A stretch of 25,548 nt of DNA, taken from contig JAHLWT010000229.1 in assembly GCA_019057775.1 (NCBI GenBank), positions 1 through 25,548 of the forward strand. Direction: 5' to 3'. The first letter of the stretch is position 1. Each line of letters starts with the position of its first letter. This stretch comes from Promethearchaeota archaeon (GTDB lineage: Archaea; Asgardarchaeota; Lokiarchaeia; Sigynarchaeales; SOKP01). Positions 1 through 6,934 of the stretch are shown here, one piece after another. Made by a program: the position numbers and the translations under genes. Under the pieces are notes generated by a model that saw only the letters and a program-made list of their open reading frames with translations, ran no database searches and had not been told where the DNA came from.

Positions 1-404
1 CGAAGACGTTAGCGATTTTCTCAGTATTATTGTGATGATATGAAAACAAAACCAAAAGAGATTTCATTGGCAACACAACATGCAGTTATTTGACATCTTC
101 TGGAAGGAGTTTATTATTCTATGTATCTTTTTTTGATATTTAAACCTTATTGAAATCTATAAAATAGGTTTTAAAGACAAAATATTTTAAATAACTCAAA
201 TAATAAAATAACTCTCTCTCACCAAGAAATGAGAGGAAAACCGTATTCCATATTACTTCTCCCATCATAATAATCTCCAATGAAAACATTGAGAAATTTA
301 TCCCTTTATTTTATGATTTAAAAACCACAAACTATTAATTTTTTATTTCATTCACTCAATTACTAATCGTCATTAACTTTCACATCTTAAAAGGGTACAG
401 TTAA
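1..404. other. Upstream non-coding region of rpo7
   Basis: No complete gene was found in these 404 bases. Frame 2 is open from the window edge to a TGA at 41-43 and ends ...SDFLSIIVMI; it could be the last codons of an upstream gene, but it is too short to identify. A small perfect hairpin (CTCTCA / TGAGAG, 8-nt loop) lies at 216-235. The A/T-rich stretch around 309-325 (GATTTAAAAACC) is TATA-like but sits far from the rpo7 start. Nothing else is recognisable. Confidence 0.4.
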
Positions 405-1007
405 ATGTTCAAACTCTTCACTATTGAAGGAAAAATTGAGATTCCTCCGTTCTTATTTGACCAAGAAAAAACAGTTAGCGCGAGAATTATACTCTCAGAA
501 GATTATGAAGGTATAATAACTCGAAATTATGGTTTTATCATTGCTATTGTTGATGTTCTGGAGGTCGGGAAAGGAATAATAATACCGGGAAACGCCAACA
601 CGTTTCATGAAGTTGTATTTACGATTTTAGCGTTTAGACCAACGGTTTCCGAAGTGGTTGAGGGAACAGTTGTTGAAATTGTTGATTTCGGTTCATTTAT
701 ACGTCTAGGTCCATTAGATGGATTAGTTCATGTGTCCCAGATATGCGATGACTATATCTCTTTTGAACAAGTTGGAAACCGATTTATTGGAAAAGAAACA
801 GGCAAAATTCTTGAAGTGAATGATCAGATAAGAGCAAAAATTATAGCTGTCTCTCTAGGTACGGGCAGAAGTGGAAAACTCGGTTTAACAATGAGACAAA
901 AATTTCTCGGAAAGGAAGAATGGATCGAAGCAGATATAGAAGATGAATTTTCAGAGAAACAAAAAAAAGAAGTCGCAGCGGACGACGACGAAGATAATTC
1001 AAATTAA
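405..1007 (+). CDS. rpo7: DNA-directed RNA polymerase subunit Rpo7 (RpoE')
   Basis: This is the stalk subunit of archaeal RNA polymerase, orthologous to eukaryotic Rpb7. It pairs with Rpo4, binds nascent RNA and helps open the promoter. Residues 1-80 form the tip (RNP-like) domain, with the typical MFKLFTIEGKIEIPP opening. Residues 82-175 form an S1/OB RNA-binding domain, marked by GTVVEIVDFGSFIRLGPLDG and LVHVSQI. The acidic C-terminal tail (VAADDDEDN) is longer than in many homologues, giving 200 aa against a usual 185-190. The ATG at 405 matches the family N-terminus. The gene opens the conserved rpo7-spt4-DUF359-rps24e-rps27ae cluster, and spt4 follows after 25 nt, so the two are probably cotranscribed. 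Identification is secure. Confidence 0.97.
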   Translation: MFKLFTIEGKIEIPPFLFDQEKTVSARIILSEDYEGIITRNYGFIIAIVDVLEVGKGIIIPGNANTFHEVVFTILAFRPTVSEVVEGTVVEIVDFGSFIRLGPLDGLVHVSQICDDYISFEQVGNRFIGKETGKILEVNDQIRAKIIAVSLGTGRSGKLGLTMRQKFLGKEEWIEADIEDEFSEKQKKEVAADDDEDNSN

Positions 1008-1032
1008 AAATATAGATGGTGTTTACGAAAAT

Positions 1033-1221
1033 ATGAAACAGAGAGCTTGCAAAAATTGTCATTTAATAACTAAAAATGAAACATTATGTCCTAAATGTAA
1101 GACGCATTCTTTAAGCGAGGATTATACAGGAGAGGTAGTAATTATTAAACCTAAGGAATCGAAGATTGCTTCTCAATTAAAAGTCATCTATCCTGGAAAA
1201 TACGCTTTGCGAGTTAGATAA
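1033..1221 (+). CDS. spt4: Transcription elongation factor Spt4 (RpoE'')
   Basis: This small zinc protein partners Spt5 (NusG homologue) on the RNA polymerase clamp and increases processivity. It has 62 aa, with a four-cysteine zinc site: CKNC near the N-terminus and CPKC about 15 residues later. The C-terminal YPGKYALRVR is the characteristic Spt4 ending. An in-frame ATG at 943 would add 30 residues, but that extension is Lys/Thr-rich, overlaps the end of rpo7 and has no counterpart in the family. The ATG at 1033, giving MKQRACKNC, is therefore the likely start. It sits 25 nt after rpo7, the usual archaeal arrangement. Confidence 0.93.
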   Translation: MKQRACKNCHLITKNETLCPKCKTHSLSEDYTGEVVIIKPKESKIASQLKVIYPGKYALRVR

Positions 1222-1271
1222 GGTTTATTTTAGTTATTTTTATATTTTTATGAACAAATTTCTTGATTTAA

Positions 1272-1859
1272 ATGGAATATAATTTACGGATTCCCCCTGA
1301 TAAAAGGCATTCGTTTTCAGAACCCTTAGACATCTTAATTGCTGGTACACGTGAAGAAACCCTTAACCAGGTTGAGAATATAATTGAAGATTTCTTGAAA
1401 AAGGGAATTACAGTCAATTTTTATTTAGTAGGAGATATTGTCACTAAAGATTTTCTCTCTAATTCATTTTTAAAATCATTTATAAAAATATGTATAATAG
1501 ATGAAAAAACCCAAAGAAATCACATTAATATTGATTTTGAGGACTTTTTTGAAGATATTATTGAGTTTAAAAATCCTGAGGGAACAATTCATAAAGATTG
1601 CTGGGATATCTTCAAAAAGGTTATTAAGTCTGAGAAGCGAACGTTATTGAAAATTATTGAGGGCGAGGAAGATTTATTATTACTCCCTCTCGTTCTAGAA
1701 ATTCCACTACAAGAAGGAGTTAAGAACATTGCATTTTATGGGCAACCTCCTATAACTAATTCTAATTATGTAATTCCAGAGGGGATAGTAATTATTACTG
1801 TTGATAAAGGAGTTCAAGAAAAAGTTAAGAGTGTTATTTCACTGATGGAAAAGTTTTAA
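1272..1859 (+). CDS. GTP-dependent dephospho-CoA kinase (DUF359 family)
   Basis: This is a member of the archaeal DUF359 family, shown in Thermococcus to phosphorylate dephospho-CoA with GTP as the last step of coenzyme A synthesis. The 195-aa length fits. Conserved blocks visible in order are an N-terminal PLDILIAGTREET, YLVGDIVT near residue 55, FKNPEGTI near residue 100, IEGEEDLLLLPLVL near residue 130, and FYGQPP followed by PEGIVIITVD near the C-terminus. The GEEDL block and YGQP are diagnostic of the family. It starts 50 nt after spt4. Carriage next to spt4 and rps24e is a conserved archaeal gene order, so cotranscription is likely although the pathways differ. The enzymatic role is known for the family and not shown here. 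Confidence 0.88.
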   Translation: MEYNLRIPPDKRHSFSEPLDILIAGTREETLNQVENIIEDFLKKGITVNFYLVGDIVTKDFLSNSFLKSFIKICIIDEKTQRNHINIDFEDFFEDIIEFKNPEGTIHKDCWDIFKKVIKSEKRTLLKIIEGEEDLLLLPLVLEIPLQEGVKNIAFYGQPPITNSNYVIPEGIVIITVDKGVQEKVKSVISLMEKF

Positions 1860-2011
1860 CATTTTTAATAATGATATTTTTATTATATTATCAAAATCTT
1901 CCTTTCATTAAAAAGGAAAATTTTATTTTTTATCTATTCTTTAGATTTTTATAATTTAGAAAAACTTCTTTCAATAAGAAGAGATTCGTTAAAAAAATCA
2001 ATAAGGTTAAT

Positions 2012-2365
2012 ATGACACTACAAATTGAAATTACAGATGAAAAGAAAAATCCGTTAATAGACAGAACGGAATTAACTTTTAGAATTGATCATTTCGGAGA
2101 AGGTACACCCAATAGACTAGATATTAAAAAGAAAATAGCTGCAATGCAAGGCTCTGATGAAAAATTGACTATAATTCGAAAACTTTTTGGAGTGTTTGGA
2201 TCGTCATACACTATTGGGAAAGTTTATATATATACTGACGTATCAGAATTACAATTTTACGAACCTTTTCATATTCAAGTACGAAATCTTGAAAGGGAAA
2301 AAAGAGAAGAAATTTATCAATTAAAAAGAAGAAAAGAACCTTACAAACACCTTTTTGAATATTGA
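2012..2365 (+). CDS. rps24e: 30S ribosomal protein S24e
   Basis: This archaeal/eukaryotic small-subunit protein has 117 aa. Recognisable segments are the N-terminal beta strand MTLQIEITDEKKNPLIDR, then ELTFRIDHFGEGTPNR with the conserved H..G.TP motif. Next comes a helix and the basic KLTIIRKLFGVFGSSYTIG block; IG.A.IY becomes IGKVYIYTD here. The C-terminal tail RKEPYKHLFEY is typical of the family but short. The 150-nt gap before it is strongly A/T rich and probably carries a promoter; AAGG precedes the ATG by a few bases. rps27ae follows after 28 nt, as in most archaea. Confidence 0.95.
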   Translation: MTLQIEITDEKKNPLIDRTELTFRIDHFGEGTPNRLDIKKKIAAMQGSDEKLTIIRKLFGVFGSSYTIGKVYIYTDVSELQFYEPFHIQVRNLEREKREEIYQLKRRKEPYKHLFEY

Positions 2366-2393
2366 ATTAGAATATTGTTAATAATTAACTAAA

Positions 2394-2609
2394 ATGGATG
2401 TTTCAAAATATTATAAAATAGAAGGGAATAAGCTCACACGAACTCATAGAACATGTCCTAAATGCGGACCAAGTTTTTTTCTTGCTAATCACTATGACAG
2501 ATGGACATGCGGGAAATGTGGGTATACTGTATTTAAGAGAAAAGGACCGGCTAAGGGGAAAGCAGTTAGAAGAGCTCCTCGCAAGCGTACTAAGAGTATA
2601 GAGAACTGA
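2394..2609 (+). CDS. rps27ae: 30S ribosomal protein S27ae
   Basis: This is the zinc-ribbon small-subunit protein that in eukaryotes is made as a C-terminal fusion to ubiquitin; here, as in archaea, it stands alone without ubiquitin. The 71 aa comprise YKIEGNKLTRTHRTCPKCG, FFLANHYDRWTCGKCGYT with four zinc cysteines, and a C-terminal basic tail (FKRKGPAKGKAVRRAPRKR). The tail is somewhat longer than in minimal archaeal homologues of about 50-60 aa. ATG at 2394 lies 28 nt after rps24e. A stem-loop begins immediately after the stop codon. Confidence 0.96.
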   Translation: MDVSKYYKIEGNKLTRTHRTCPKCGPSFFLANHYDRWTCGKCGYTVFKRKGPAKGKAVRRAPRKRTKSIEN

Positions 2610-2652
2610 ACCAACTCGACTAACGCTTGAAAATCTAAGTTGAACGAGTGGT
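2610..2652 (+). other. Stem-loop between rps27ae and kae1
   Basis: An 8-bp stem (ACCA-CTCG with CGAGTGGT, one bulged A at 2614) encloses a 26-nt loop and begins on the base after the rps27ae stop. A mutually exclusive 5-bp pairing, CAACT 2612-2616 with AGTTG 2638-2642, is also possible. There is no clean T-run after it. A perfect 13-nt dyad (TACTTT T AAAGTA) follows at 2656-2668, so the whole interval may act in termination or as the kae1 promoter. This is seen in sequence only; the function is inferred. Confidence 0.4.
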
Positions 2653-2714
2653 CTATACTTTTAAAGTAATTCCTATTTTTCGAAGAATATTGATATAAAC
2701 ACTTGGCGACATGC

Positions 2715-3725
2715 ATGAAAAAATTGTGTTTAGGTATTGAATCAACAGCACATACATTTTCAGTCGGAATTGTTGATTTTGAGGGAAATATATATGGACT
2801 TGCTAATGATATTTATATTCCTGAGAAAGGAGGACTCCATCCTGCGTTAGTAAGAGAACAGCATTTGAATAATTTCAGGAGTGTAATAACAGAAGCTCTT
2901 ACAAAAGCTAACACCTCAATTAAAAACATTAGTTTAATTGCTTTTAGTCAAAGTCCCGGTTTAGCACCAGTATTAAAAATCGGTGCTTTAGTAGCTCGTA
3001 TTTTGAGCCAACTTTTAGATATTCCTATAGTAGGAGTGAATCATTGTATAGCTCATGTAGAAATTGGGCGTTTAAAATGTAATATTAAAGATCCGTTAAC
3101 GTTGTACGTGTCTGGAGGAAATACGATTGTAAGTGCTTTCGAATCAGGAAGGTATCAAATTTTTGGTGAAACACTTGATTTGGCCATTGGTAATATGATT
3201 GACTCATTTGCTAGAGATGCAGGATTATCACACCCTGGAGGTCCAAAAATAGAAAAACTCGCTTCTGAGTCAAATAAATATCTACCTTTACCCTATGTTG
3301 TAAAAGGCATGGATTTATCATTTTCAGGTCTCTATACTGCCGTAAAAAGGCTTATAGAATCAAACGAGTACAATTTGAGCTATAATTTAAACGATGTTGC
3401 GAATTCTTTACAAGAAACCGCTTTTGCAATGTTAACAGAAGTTACAGAGCGCGCACTTGCTCATACTGAAAAGGATGAGGTATTATTAACTGGTGGTGTT
3501 GCAGCAAATAAAAGACTACAGGAAATGATTAGCTCTATATCTAAAGAGCATAGTTCAAGATTTGAAGTAGTACCATTAAAATATGCTGGTGATAATGGTG
3601 CTATGATTGGATGGACTGGAATCTTACGATATAAAGCCGAAGACGGTCATTCAATTGAAGATACTATAATAAAACCAAAAGAAAGGATGGACCAAATTAC
3701 TATTCCATGGAGGTCTGAGGATTAA
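2715..3725 (+). CDS. kae1: tRNA N6-threonylcarbamoyladenosine synthase subunit Kae1
   Basis: Kae1 is the catalytic subunit of the KEOPS complex. It transfers threonylcarbamoyl from TC-AMP to A37 of ANN-decoding tRNAs (t6A). Visible ASKHA-fold motifs are LGIESTAHTF at the N-terminus, the metal-binding pair in VNHCIAHVEIGR (His110 and His114), YVSGGNT (131-137), GETLDLAIGNMID, GGPKIEKLA and the C-terminal YAGDNGAMIGWTG. At 336 aa it has the family length. An in-frame TTG at 2703 would add MATC, but ATG 2715 gives the usual MKKLCLGIES opening and is preferred. The bud32 start codon lies 2 nt after the stop. In many archaea Kae1 and Bud32 are fused; here they are separate but tightly coupled. Confidence 0.96.
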   Translation: MKKLCLGIESTAHTFSVGIVDFEGNIYGLANDIYIPEKGGLHPALVREQHLNNFRSVITEALTKANTSIKNISLIAFSQSPGLAPVLKIGALVARILSQLLDIPIVGVNHCIAHVEIGRLKCNIKDPLTLYVSGGNTIVSAFESGRYQIFGETLDLAIGNMIDSFARDAGLSHPGGPKIEKLASESNKYLPLPYVVKGMDLSFSGLYTAVKRLIESNEYNLSYNLNDVANSLQETAFAMLTEVTERALAHTEKDEVLLTGGVAANKRLQEMISSISKEHSSRFEVVPLKYAGDNGAMIGWTGILRYKAEDGHSIEDTIIKPKERMDQITIPWRSED

Positions 3726-3727
3726 CA

Positions 3728-4402
3728 GTGAAATCTAACATATTTCAAGAAAAATTAATTCATAAAGGTGCTGAAGCTAGTCTTTTTTATGGAGTATGGT
3801 TTGATAAAAAAGTTATCTTTAAACATCGAATACCAAAAAGGTATCGGATAGATGAATTAGACAGAAGTCTTCGATTTGAACGTACATTAAATGAAGGAAA
3901 AGCTCTTATTAAGGTTAAGAATTATGGGTTAAATGTTCCTGCAGTTTATGAAATTGATAGAAATAATGCAGTAATAACAATGAAGTACATTGAAGGGGAA
4001 AAATTAAGAGATATAATAGGTACTACAAATGATATGAAATTAAAGGAATACTTAAAAAAAGTTGGGCAGTTCATAGCTTTACTTCATATTAATGGCCATA
4101 TCCATGGAGACATTACTACTAGTAATATATTGGTGACTCCTCATGAAGAAATTTTTCTAATCGATTTCGGTTTACATGAATATTCAGATAAAATCGAAGA
4201 TAAGGCAGTAGATCTTCATCTTTTCAAACGAGTTCTCCTCTCTTCTCATGGAAAAAATTATAAAGATTGTTATAGCGCATTTTTGGAAGGGTATCGATCT
4301 AAATATGAGAATAATAATTTAGTTGATTATCATGAGGTTATTAAAAACATCGATGTTATAGAAACCCGTGGTAGATATGTAAAACCGGAAGAAAGACTGT
4401 AA
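3728..4402 (+). CDS. bud32: KEOPS kinase/ATPase Bud32
   Basis: Bud32 is a small atypical protein kinase (piD261 family) that binds Kae1 and acts as an ATPase within KEOPS during t6A formation. It has 224 aa. Seen in order are a minimal N-lobe (KGAEASLFYG, then KVIFKHRIPKRYR carrying the ATP-contacting Lys32), ERTLNEGKAL, the catalytic loop HGDITTSN (126-133, Asp128), the metal-binding DFG (146-148), and the family's C-terminal RGRYVKPEERL, of which RGRY is the conserved tail. Translation starts at GTG 3728, just 2 nt after the kae1 stop, consistent with translational coupling. The DFGL and RGRY motifs make the assignment firm. Confidence 0.95.
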   Translation: MKSNIFQEKLIHKGAEASLFYGVWFDKKVIFKHRIPKRYRIDELDRSLRFERTLNEGKALIKVKNYGLNVPAVYEIDRNNAVITMKYIEGEKLRDIIGTTNDMKLKEYLKKVGQFIALLHINGHIHGDITTSNILVTPHEEIFLIDFGLHEYSDKIEDKAVDLHLFKRVLLSSHGKNYKDCYSAFLEGYRSKYENNNLVDYHEVIKNIDVIETRGRYVKPEERL

Positions 4403-4715
4403 AACTTTCTTTTGGTAGACTTAATATTCTTTGGAAACTATTTATTGAGAAAGATAAAATATGTTCAGCCACTAATTTATGTAATCTTTAATTCGTTCAT
4501 CGGAATAATTAAACAATCAAAATAATTTATATCTGATATAGGATTCTTTAAATACTTTAAAAAAGCTCTCAATAAATTTATAAAGTTGCTTAACTTATAA
4601 TTTAATATTGGATAAGAGTGAAAAAATTAAGGGTTTTGGTTATCAGTATACCTAATTCGCAAGTATTATTGATTAATCAATGATTTTAGAAACTTAATCT
4701 TTTGGAGTCCGCTAA
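4403..4715. promoter_or_regulatory. Palindrome-rich leader of the RHH regulator gene
   Basis: There is no gene in these 313 bases. Two perfect dyads are present: 13 nt at 4528-4540 (TATATC T GATATA) and 14 nt at 4668-4681 (ATTGATTAATCAAT). The second ends 34 nt before the ATG of the ribbon-helix-helix gene. A TATA-like TTTAAATA lies near 4548. RHH proteins commonly bind short dyads in their own promoters, so autoregulation is a reasonable inference. AT-rich sequence produces chance palindromes, which limits confidence. Confidence 0.4.
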
Positions 4716-4928
4716 ATGGCAAATAATAGCGAAAATAAAAAAATTAAAAGAAAGATGGTTAATATCACCATCAATTTACCTCATATTTATGATGAAAATA
4801 TTCAAAAATTAATTCGTATGAAAGTCACTTCTTCTCGTTCAGAAGCAATAAGAACAGCTCTCCGTGATTTTCTTCATAAAGAATATAATAATCTCAAATT
4901 ATTGGGATATTTTGATGAGAAAGTTTAG
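4716..4928 (+). CDS. Ribbon-helix-helix (CopG/NikR-N-like) transcriptional regulator
   Basis: This is a 70-aa protein consisting almost entirely of one RHH DNA-binding unit. A basic N-terminus (residues 1-14) leads into the DNA-contacting beta strand VNITINLP. Helix 1 follows (DENIQKLIRMK), then the turn TSSRSEAIRTALRDFLHKEY, which is the typical S.SEaIR.alR.fl pattern of CopG and the NikR N-terminal domain. There is no C-terminal ACT/metal domain, so it is not full NikR. It would act as a dimer. It stands alone: bud32 ends 313 nt upstream and the gelsolin-like gene starts 111 nt downstream. The target is unknown; the dyads in its leader suggest autoregulation. Confidence 0.8.
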   Translation: MANNSENKKIKRKMVNITINLPHIYDENIQKLIRMKVTSSRSEAIRTALRDFLHKEYNNLKLLGYFDEKV

Positions 4929-5004
4929 CTGAATTTAATTTACTCTAATCATATCAAAAGTTCATAATTTAATTTATAGAATCTATATTAATCTAAAGTC
5001 AAAC

Positions 5005-5010
5005 TATAAA
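5005..5010 (+). promoter_or_regulatory. TATA box of the gelsolin-like gene
   Basis: TATAAA at 5005-5010 lies 30-35 nt before the ATG at 5040. This is archaeal TATA geometry for a transcript with a very short leader. No Shine-Dalgarno sequence is seen immediately before the ATG. Confidence 0.45.
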
Positions 5011-5039
5011 ATGAAAATTTACTTAGTGTAAAGTATACA

Positions 5040-5624
5040 ATGAATTTTTATAGCTTCACCGAGCACGGTGTTATGCGAAAGGTTAGGAAGATTGATTTCA
5101 ATGAGAATAAAGTCTTTTTCGTTGATAATTTTAAGACATTATATCTATGGTATGGTGAGAAAGCTTCAAAGAAAAAAAAAGAATTAAGTCTACAAAAAGT
5201 AGAAACTCTAAAAATTAGGAGAAAAAAATCTAAACTTCAAGTAATAAATCAAAATCAAGAATACGGCTCTTTTTTAGCAATAATGGACATTTTAAAAAAA
5301 GGAATGCCTTCGACTTCTATTGAAAAAAGACCGGAATTAAAAATAAAATATGAAGACACAATAGATCTACTGGAAGCAGGAATTGATACAGATTTCGAAG
5401 CCAAAATAACTATTGGTGCCCATAATCTTTCGCTAGAAAAACAAAGCTATGAGGATCTGTGTCATAAATTAGCTGAATTGCAATTGTTAATTCTTAAAGG
5501 TGAAGGAAACATAAATGGGAAAGATGTCAAGGAAAAGGCTAAGGAAATTTATAATTCCTCCTCTACTTATGATGAATTATGTTGGTTAATCGTAGAATTA
5601 AGCAAATTACTCGAAAAAACTTGA
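5040..5624 (+). CDS. Gelsolin-like domain protein (Asgard actin-regulator family candidate)
   Basis: The N-terminal 90 residues follow the gelsolin-repeat pattern. A strand (VRKIDF) leads to KVFFVDNFKTLYLWYGEKAS, matching the family's 'VFlLD....iyvWiG..as'. A long basic helix follows (ASKKKKELSLQKVETLKI), then KLQVINQNQEYGSFLAIMD, equivalent to the closing strand and 'v..g.E...F' element. Residues 95-194 are a separate, mostly helical and charged region that I do not recognise. Asgard archaea encode one- and two-domain gelsolins that bind and sever actin filaments, so an actin-linked role is plausible but inferred. Calcium-ligand positions cannot be judged by eye. The gene stands alone between the RHH regulator and a convergent KH-protein gene whose end lies 7 nt away. 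The start is supported by a TATA box at the right distance. Confidence 0.65.
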   Translation: MNFYSFTEHGVMRKVRKIDFNENKVFFVDNFKTLYLWYGEKASKKKKELSLQKVETLKIRRKKSKLQVINQNQEYGSFLAIMDILKKGMPSTSIEKRPELKIKYEDTIDLLEAGIDTDFEAKITIGAHNLSLEKQSYEDLCHKLAELQLLILKGEGNINGKDVKEKAKEIYNSSSTYDELCWLIVELSKLLEKT

Positions 5625-5631
5625 AAATATT

Positions 5632-6156
5632 CTAAGAAACTGCTTTGCATTTTATTTTTACAGGTGTATTTTTATTATCAAGTTTAATATAATTTTCAAA
5701 AAGAACATTTACAGCTTTAATATATCCGCCATTTCGACCAACAGCAATATGATATAAATTCAGATCCTTTAACAATAACACTAAAATTTCATACATCCCT
5801 AAATATTGATTTATTTCAATTTTAATGTCATGTATATGTAGATCGGGAAATAAGTTAAAAATGAGATGTATTAAAACATTGTCTAACTTTATTATGGTGA
5901 TTTTCTTGTTATTTTGGTCAGAACGATAATCTTTTCTAAGAGCATTTAAATATGTTCTTGCTTTAGGATAACTCTCTTTTTCAATAAAAAAGAATAGATA
6001 TTCTGTATCATCTATCCTGATTGATATAATATAGGAAGGATCAATTTGTGTCCTCGAGAAAAAATAAGAGTGAAGTTGGAGCTCATAATTTGAATATTTT
6101 TTACAGATTGATAACAATTGATATAATATTAGATCATCAAGGATTGTATAAAACAT
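5632..6156 (-). CDS. Protein with C-terminal NusA-like KH domain (tentative)
   Basis: This 174-aa protein is not closely recognised as a whole. The C-terminal third looks like the second KH domain of NusA. A strand EILVLLLKD leads to LYHIAVGRNGGYIKAVNVLF, in which the GRNGG loop (140-144) sits where KH proteins carry GxxG before a helix ('laIGrgGqnvrlA'). The closing strand is YIKL. Residues 40-115 contain two strand-rich blocks (YIISIRI, KKITIIKL) and LHIHDIKIEIN, resembling the strand before a KH motif. RNA binding is the likely activity, inferred from the motif. Archaeal NusA is normally about 140 aa and better conserved, so this is probably a divergent lineage-specific relative. The gene converges with the gelsolin-like gene, and the stops are 7 nt apart. 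Confidence 0.5.
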   Translation of the reverse strand: MFYTILDDLILYQLLSICKKYSNYELQLHSYFFSRTQIDPSYIISIRIDDTEYLFFFIEKESYPKARTYLNALRKDYRSDQNNKKITIIKLDNVLIHLIFNLFPDLHIHDIKIEINQYLGMYEILVLLLKDLNLYHIAVGRNGGYIKAVNVLFENYIKLDNKNTPVKIKCKAVS

Positions 6157-6179
6157 ATAATTTAAATTCGAGAATAACT

Positions 6180-6197
6180 TTTTAAAGTACTTTAAAA
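6180..6197 (-). promoter_or_regulatory. 18-nt perfect palindrome in the promoter of the KH-protein gene
   Basis: TTTTAAAGTACTTTAAAA lies 24-41 nt upstream of the start at 6156 on the minus strand, where a TATA/BRE element would sit. The half-motif TACTTTAAA recurs near 6219 and at 4553. Related TACTTTTAAAGTA occurs at 2656-2668. These could be operator sites or simply symmetrical TATA-like elements. Confidence 0.4.
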
Positions 6198-6295
6198 TTG
6201 AGTTAGCAGATTTGGATGATACTTTAAAAAACTCAAAAAAATCTATGGAAAGTTAATTATGTAAAGAAAATGAAAAATTAGAGTAGATATAATTA

Positions 6296-6544
6296 TTAAC
6301 GGCGACGCGTTCTAATCTTACGAGCCTCACGTTCAACTTCTCGCAGGATTACGACATCCTCCATTCTTATAGGACCTTTTACATTTCTAGTCAAGATCCG
6401 GTTTTTATCAGGACCATCAAGTATCCGTACTTTTATCTGTGTGATTTCTCCTGTAAGTCCTGTGCGCCCAATTATTTGTATAACTTGAGCGGGAATTGAG
6501 AAATCTTTGACTCTCATTCCTTTAGATTTATCTAGTTTAACCAA
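6296..6544 (-). CDS. rps28e: 30S ribosomal protein S28e
   Basis: This small OB-fold ribosomal protein of archaea and eukaryotes has 82 aa. The core reads [19 protein letters not shown], then [20 protein letters not shown] and the family ending [16 protein letters not shown]; the 'RNVKGPvR..D...L.E.EREAR' block is diagnostic. Translation appears to start at TTG 6544, with GGGTGA five bases upstream. An internal ATG (residue 10, MRVKDF) would give the shorter form seen in some archaea. The gene follows rpl7ae by 18 nt on the same strand, the canonical L7Ae-S28e pair. Confidence 0.95.
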   Translation of the reverse strand: MVKLDKSKGMRVKDFSIPAQVIQIIGRTGLTGEITQIKVRILDGPDKNRILTRNVKGPIRMEDVVILREVEREARKIRTRRR

Positions 6545-6562
6545 TTAGTTCACCCGCTTCTT

Positions 6563-6934
6563 TTATTTCTTGATCTCTTCCAATTTTTTAATAATATCCG
6601 CTAACACACTATCATTCCCGGTCCCAACTTTCTCAATGGCAATAGCACTTGAAGATACGTTAATTCTTGCAACATTTCCAAGTTCCTTTTTTGTGGAAAG
6701 ATATCCGTAAGGAATCCCTTTTTCTTCACAGAGAAGGGGGATATGAAATAGAATCTCAGGGGGTGAGACATCTTCTGCCATCACAATAAATTTTGCTTGA
6801 ACTCTCTCAATAGCTTTGGTTACCTCATTCATCCCTTTTCTGATTTTAGAATCCCTTGTCTCTGCAATTATGCTTATTGCCTTTTTAAGTTGATCTTTTA
6901 GTTTTTCCGGAATCTGAAATTTAATATAAGAAAT
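6563..6934 (-). CDS. rpl7ae: 50S ribosomal protein L7Ae, apparent ATT start
   Basis: L7Ae is the kink-turn RNA-binding protein shared by the ribosome, box C/D and H/ACA RNPs and RNase P. Conserved blocks are KIRKGMNEVTKAIER (RNA-binding GxNE), VMAEDVSPPEILFHIPLLCE, YLSTKKELG and a C-terminal helix. The first ATG in frame (6832) would give only 89 aa, beginning inside the RNA-binding motif. Upstream of it the same frame stays open for 34 codons and encodes SYIKFQIPEKLKDQL, ETRDSKIRKG, the normal family N-terminus. No NTG occurs before the in-frame TGA at 6941-6943. An ATT at 6934 gives 123 aa, the usual length, six bases after an AGGAGATGA ribosome-binding site. The alternative is a one-base T insertion at 6931-6933 hiding the ATG at 6944. 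The T-to-M change in the usual KGTNE is a minor oddity. Confidence 0.9.
   Translation of the reverse strand: MSYIKFQIPEKLKDQLKKAISIIAETRDSKIRKGMNEVTKAIERVQAKFIVMAEDVSPPEILFHIPLLCEEKGIPYGYLSTKKELGNVARINVSSSAIAIEKVGTGNDSVLADIIKKLEEIKK

Noticed and set aside
943..1032. N-terminal extension of spt4 from ATG 943
   Set aside because: It overlaps rpo7, is Lys/Thr-rich, and Spt4 proteins begin right before the first zinc knuckle.
2703..2714. TTG start for kae1
   Set aside because: ATG 2715 gives the conserved N-terminus; the extra MATC is not family-like.
4403..4715. Toxin-antitoxin locus around the RHH gene
   Set aside because: No small toxin-like frame overlaps or adjoins the RHH gene; the following gene is 111 nt away and gelsolin-like.
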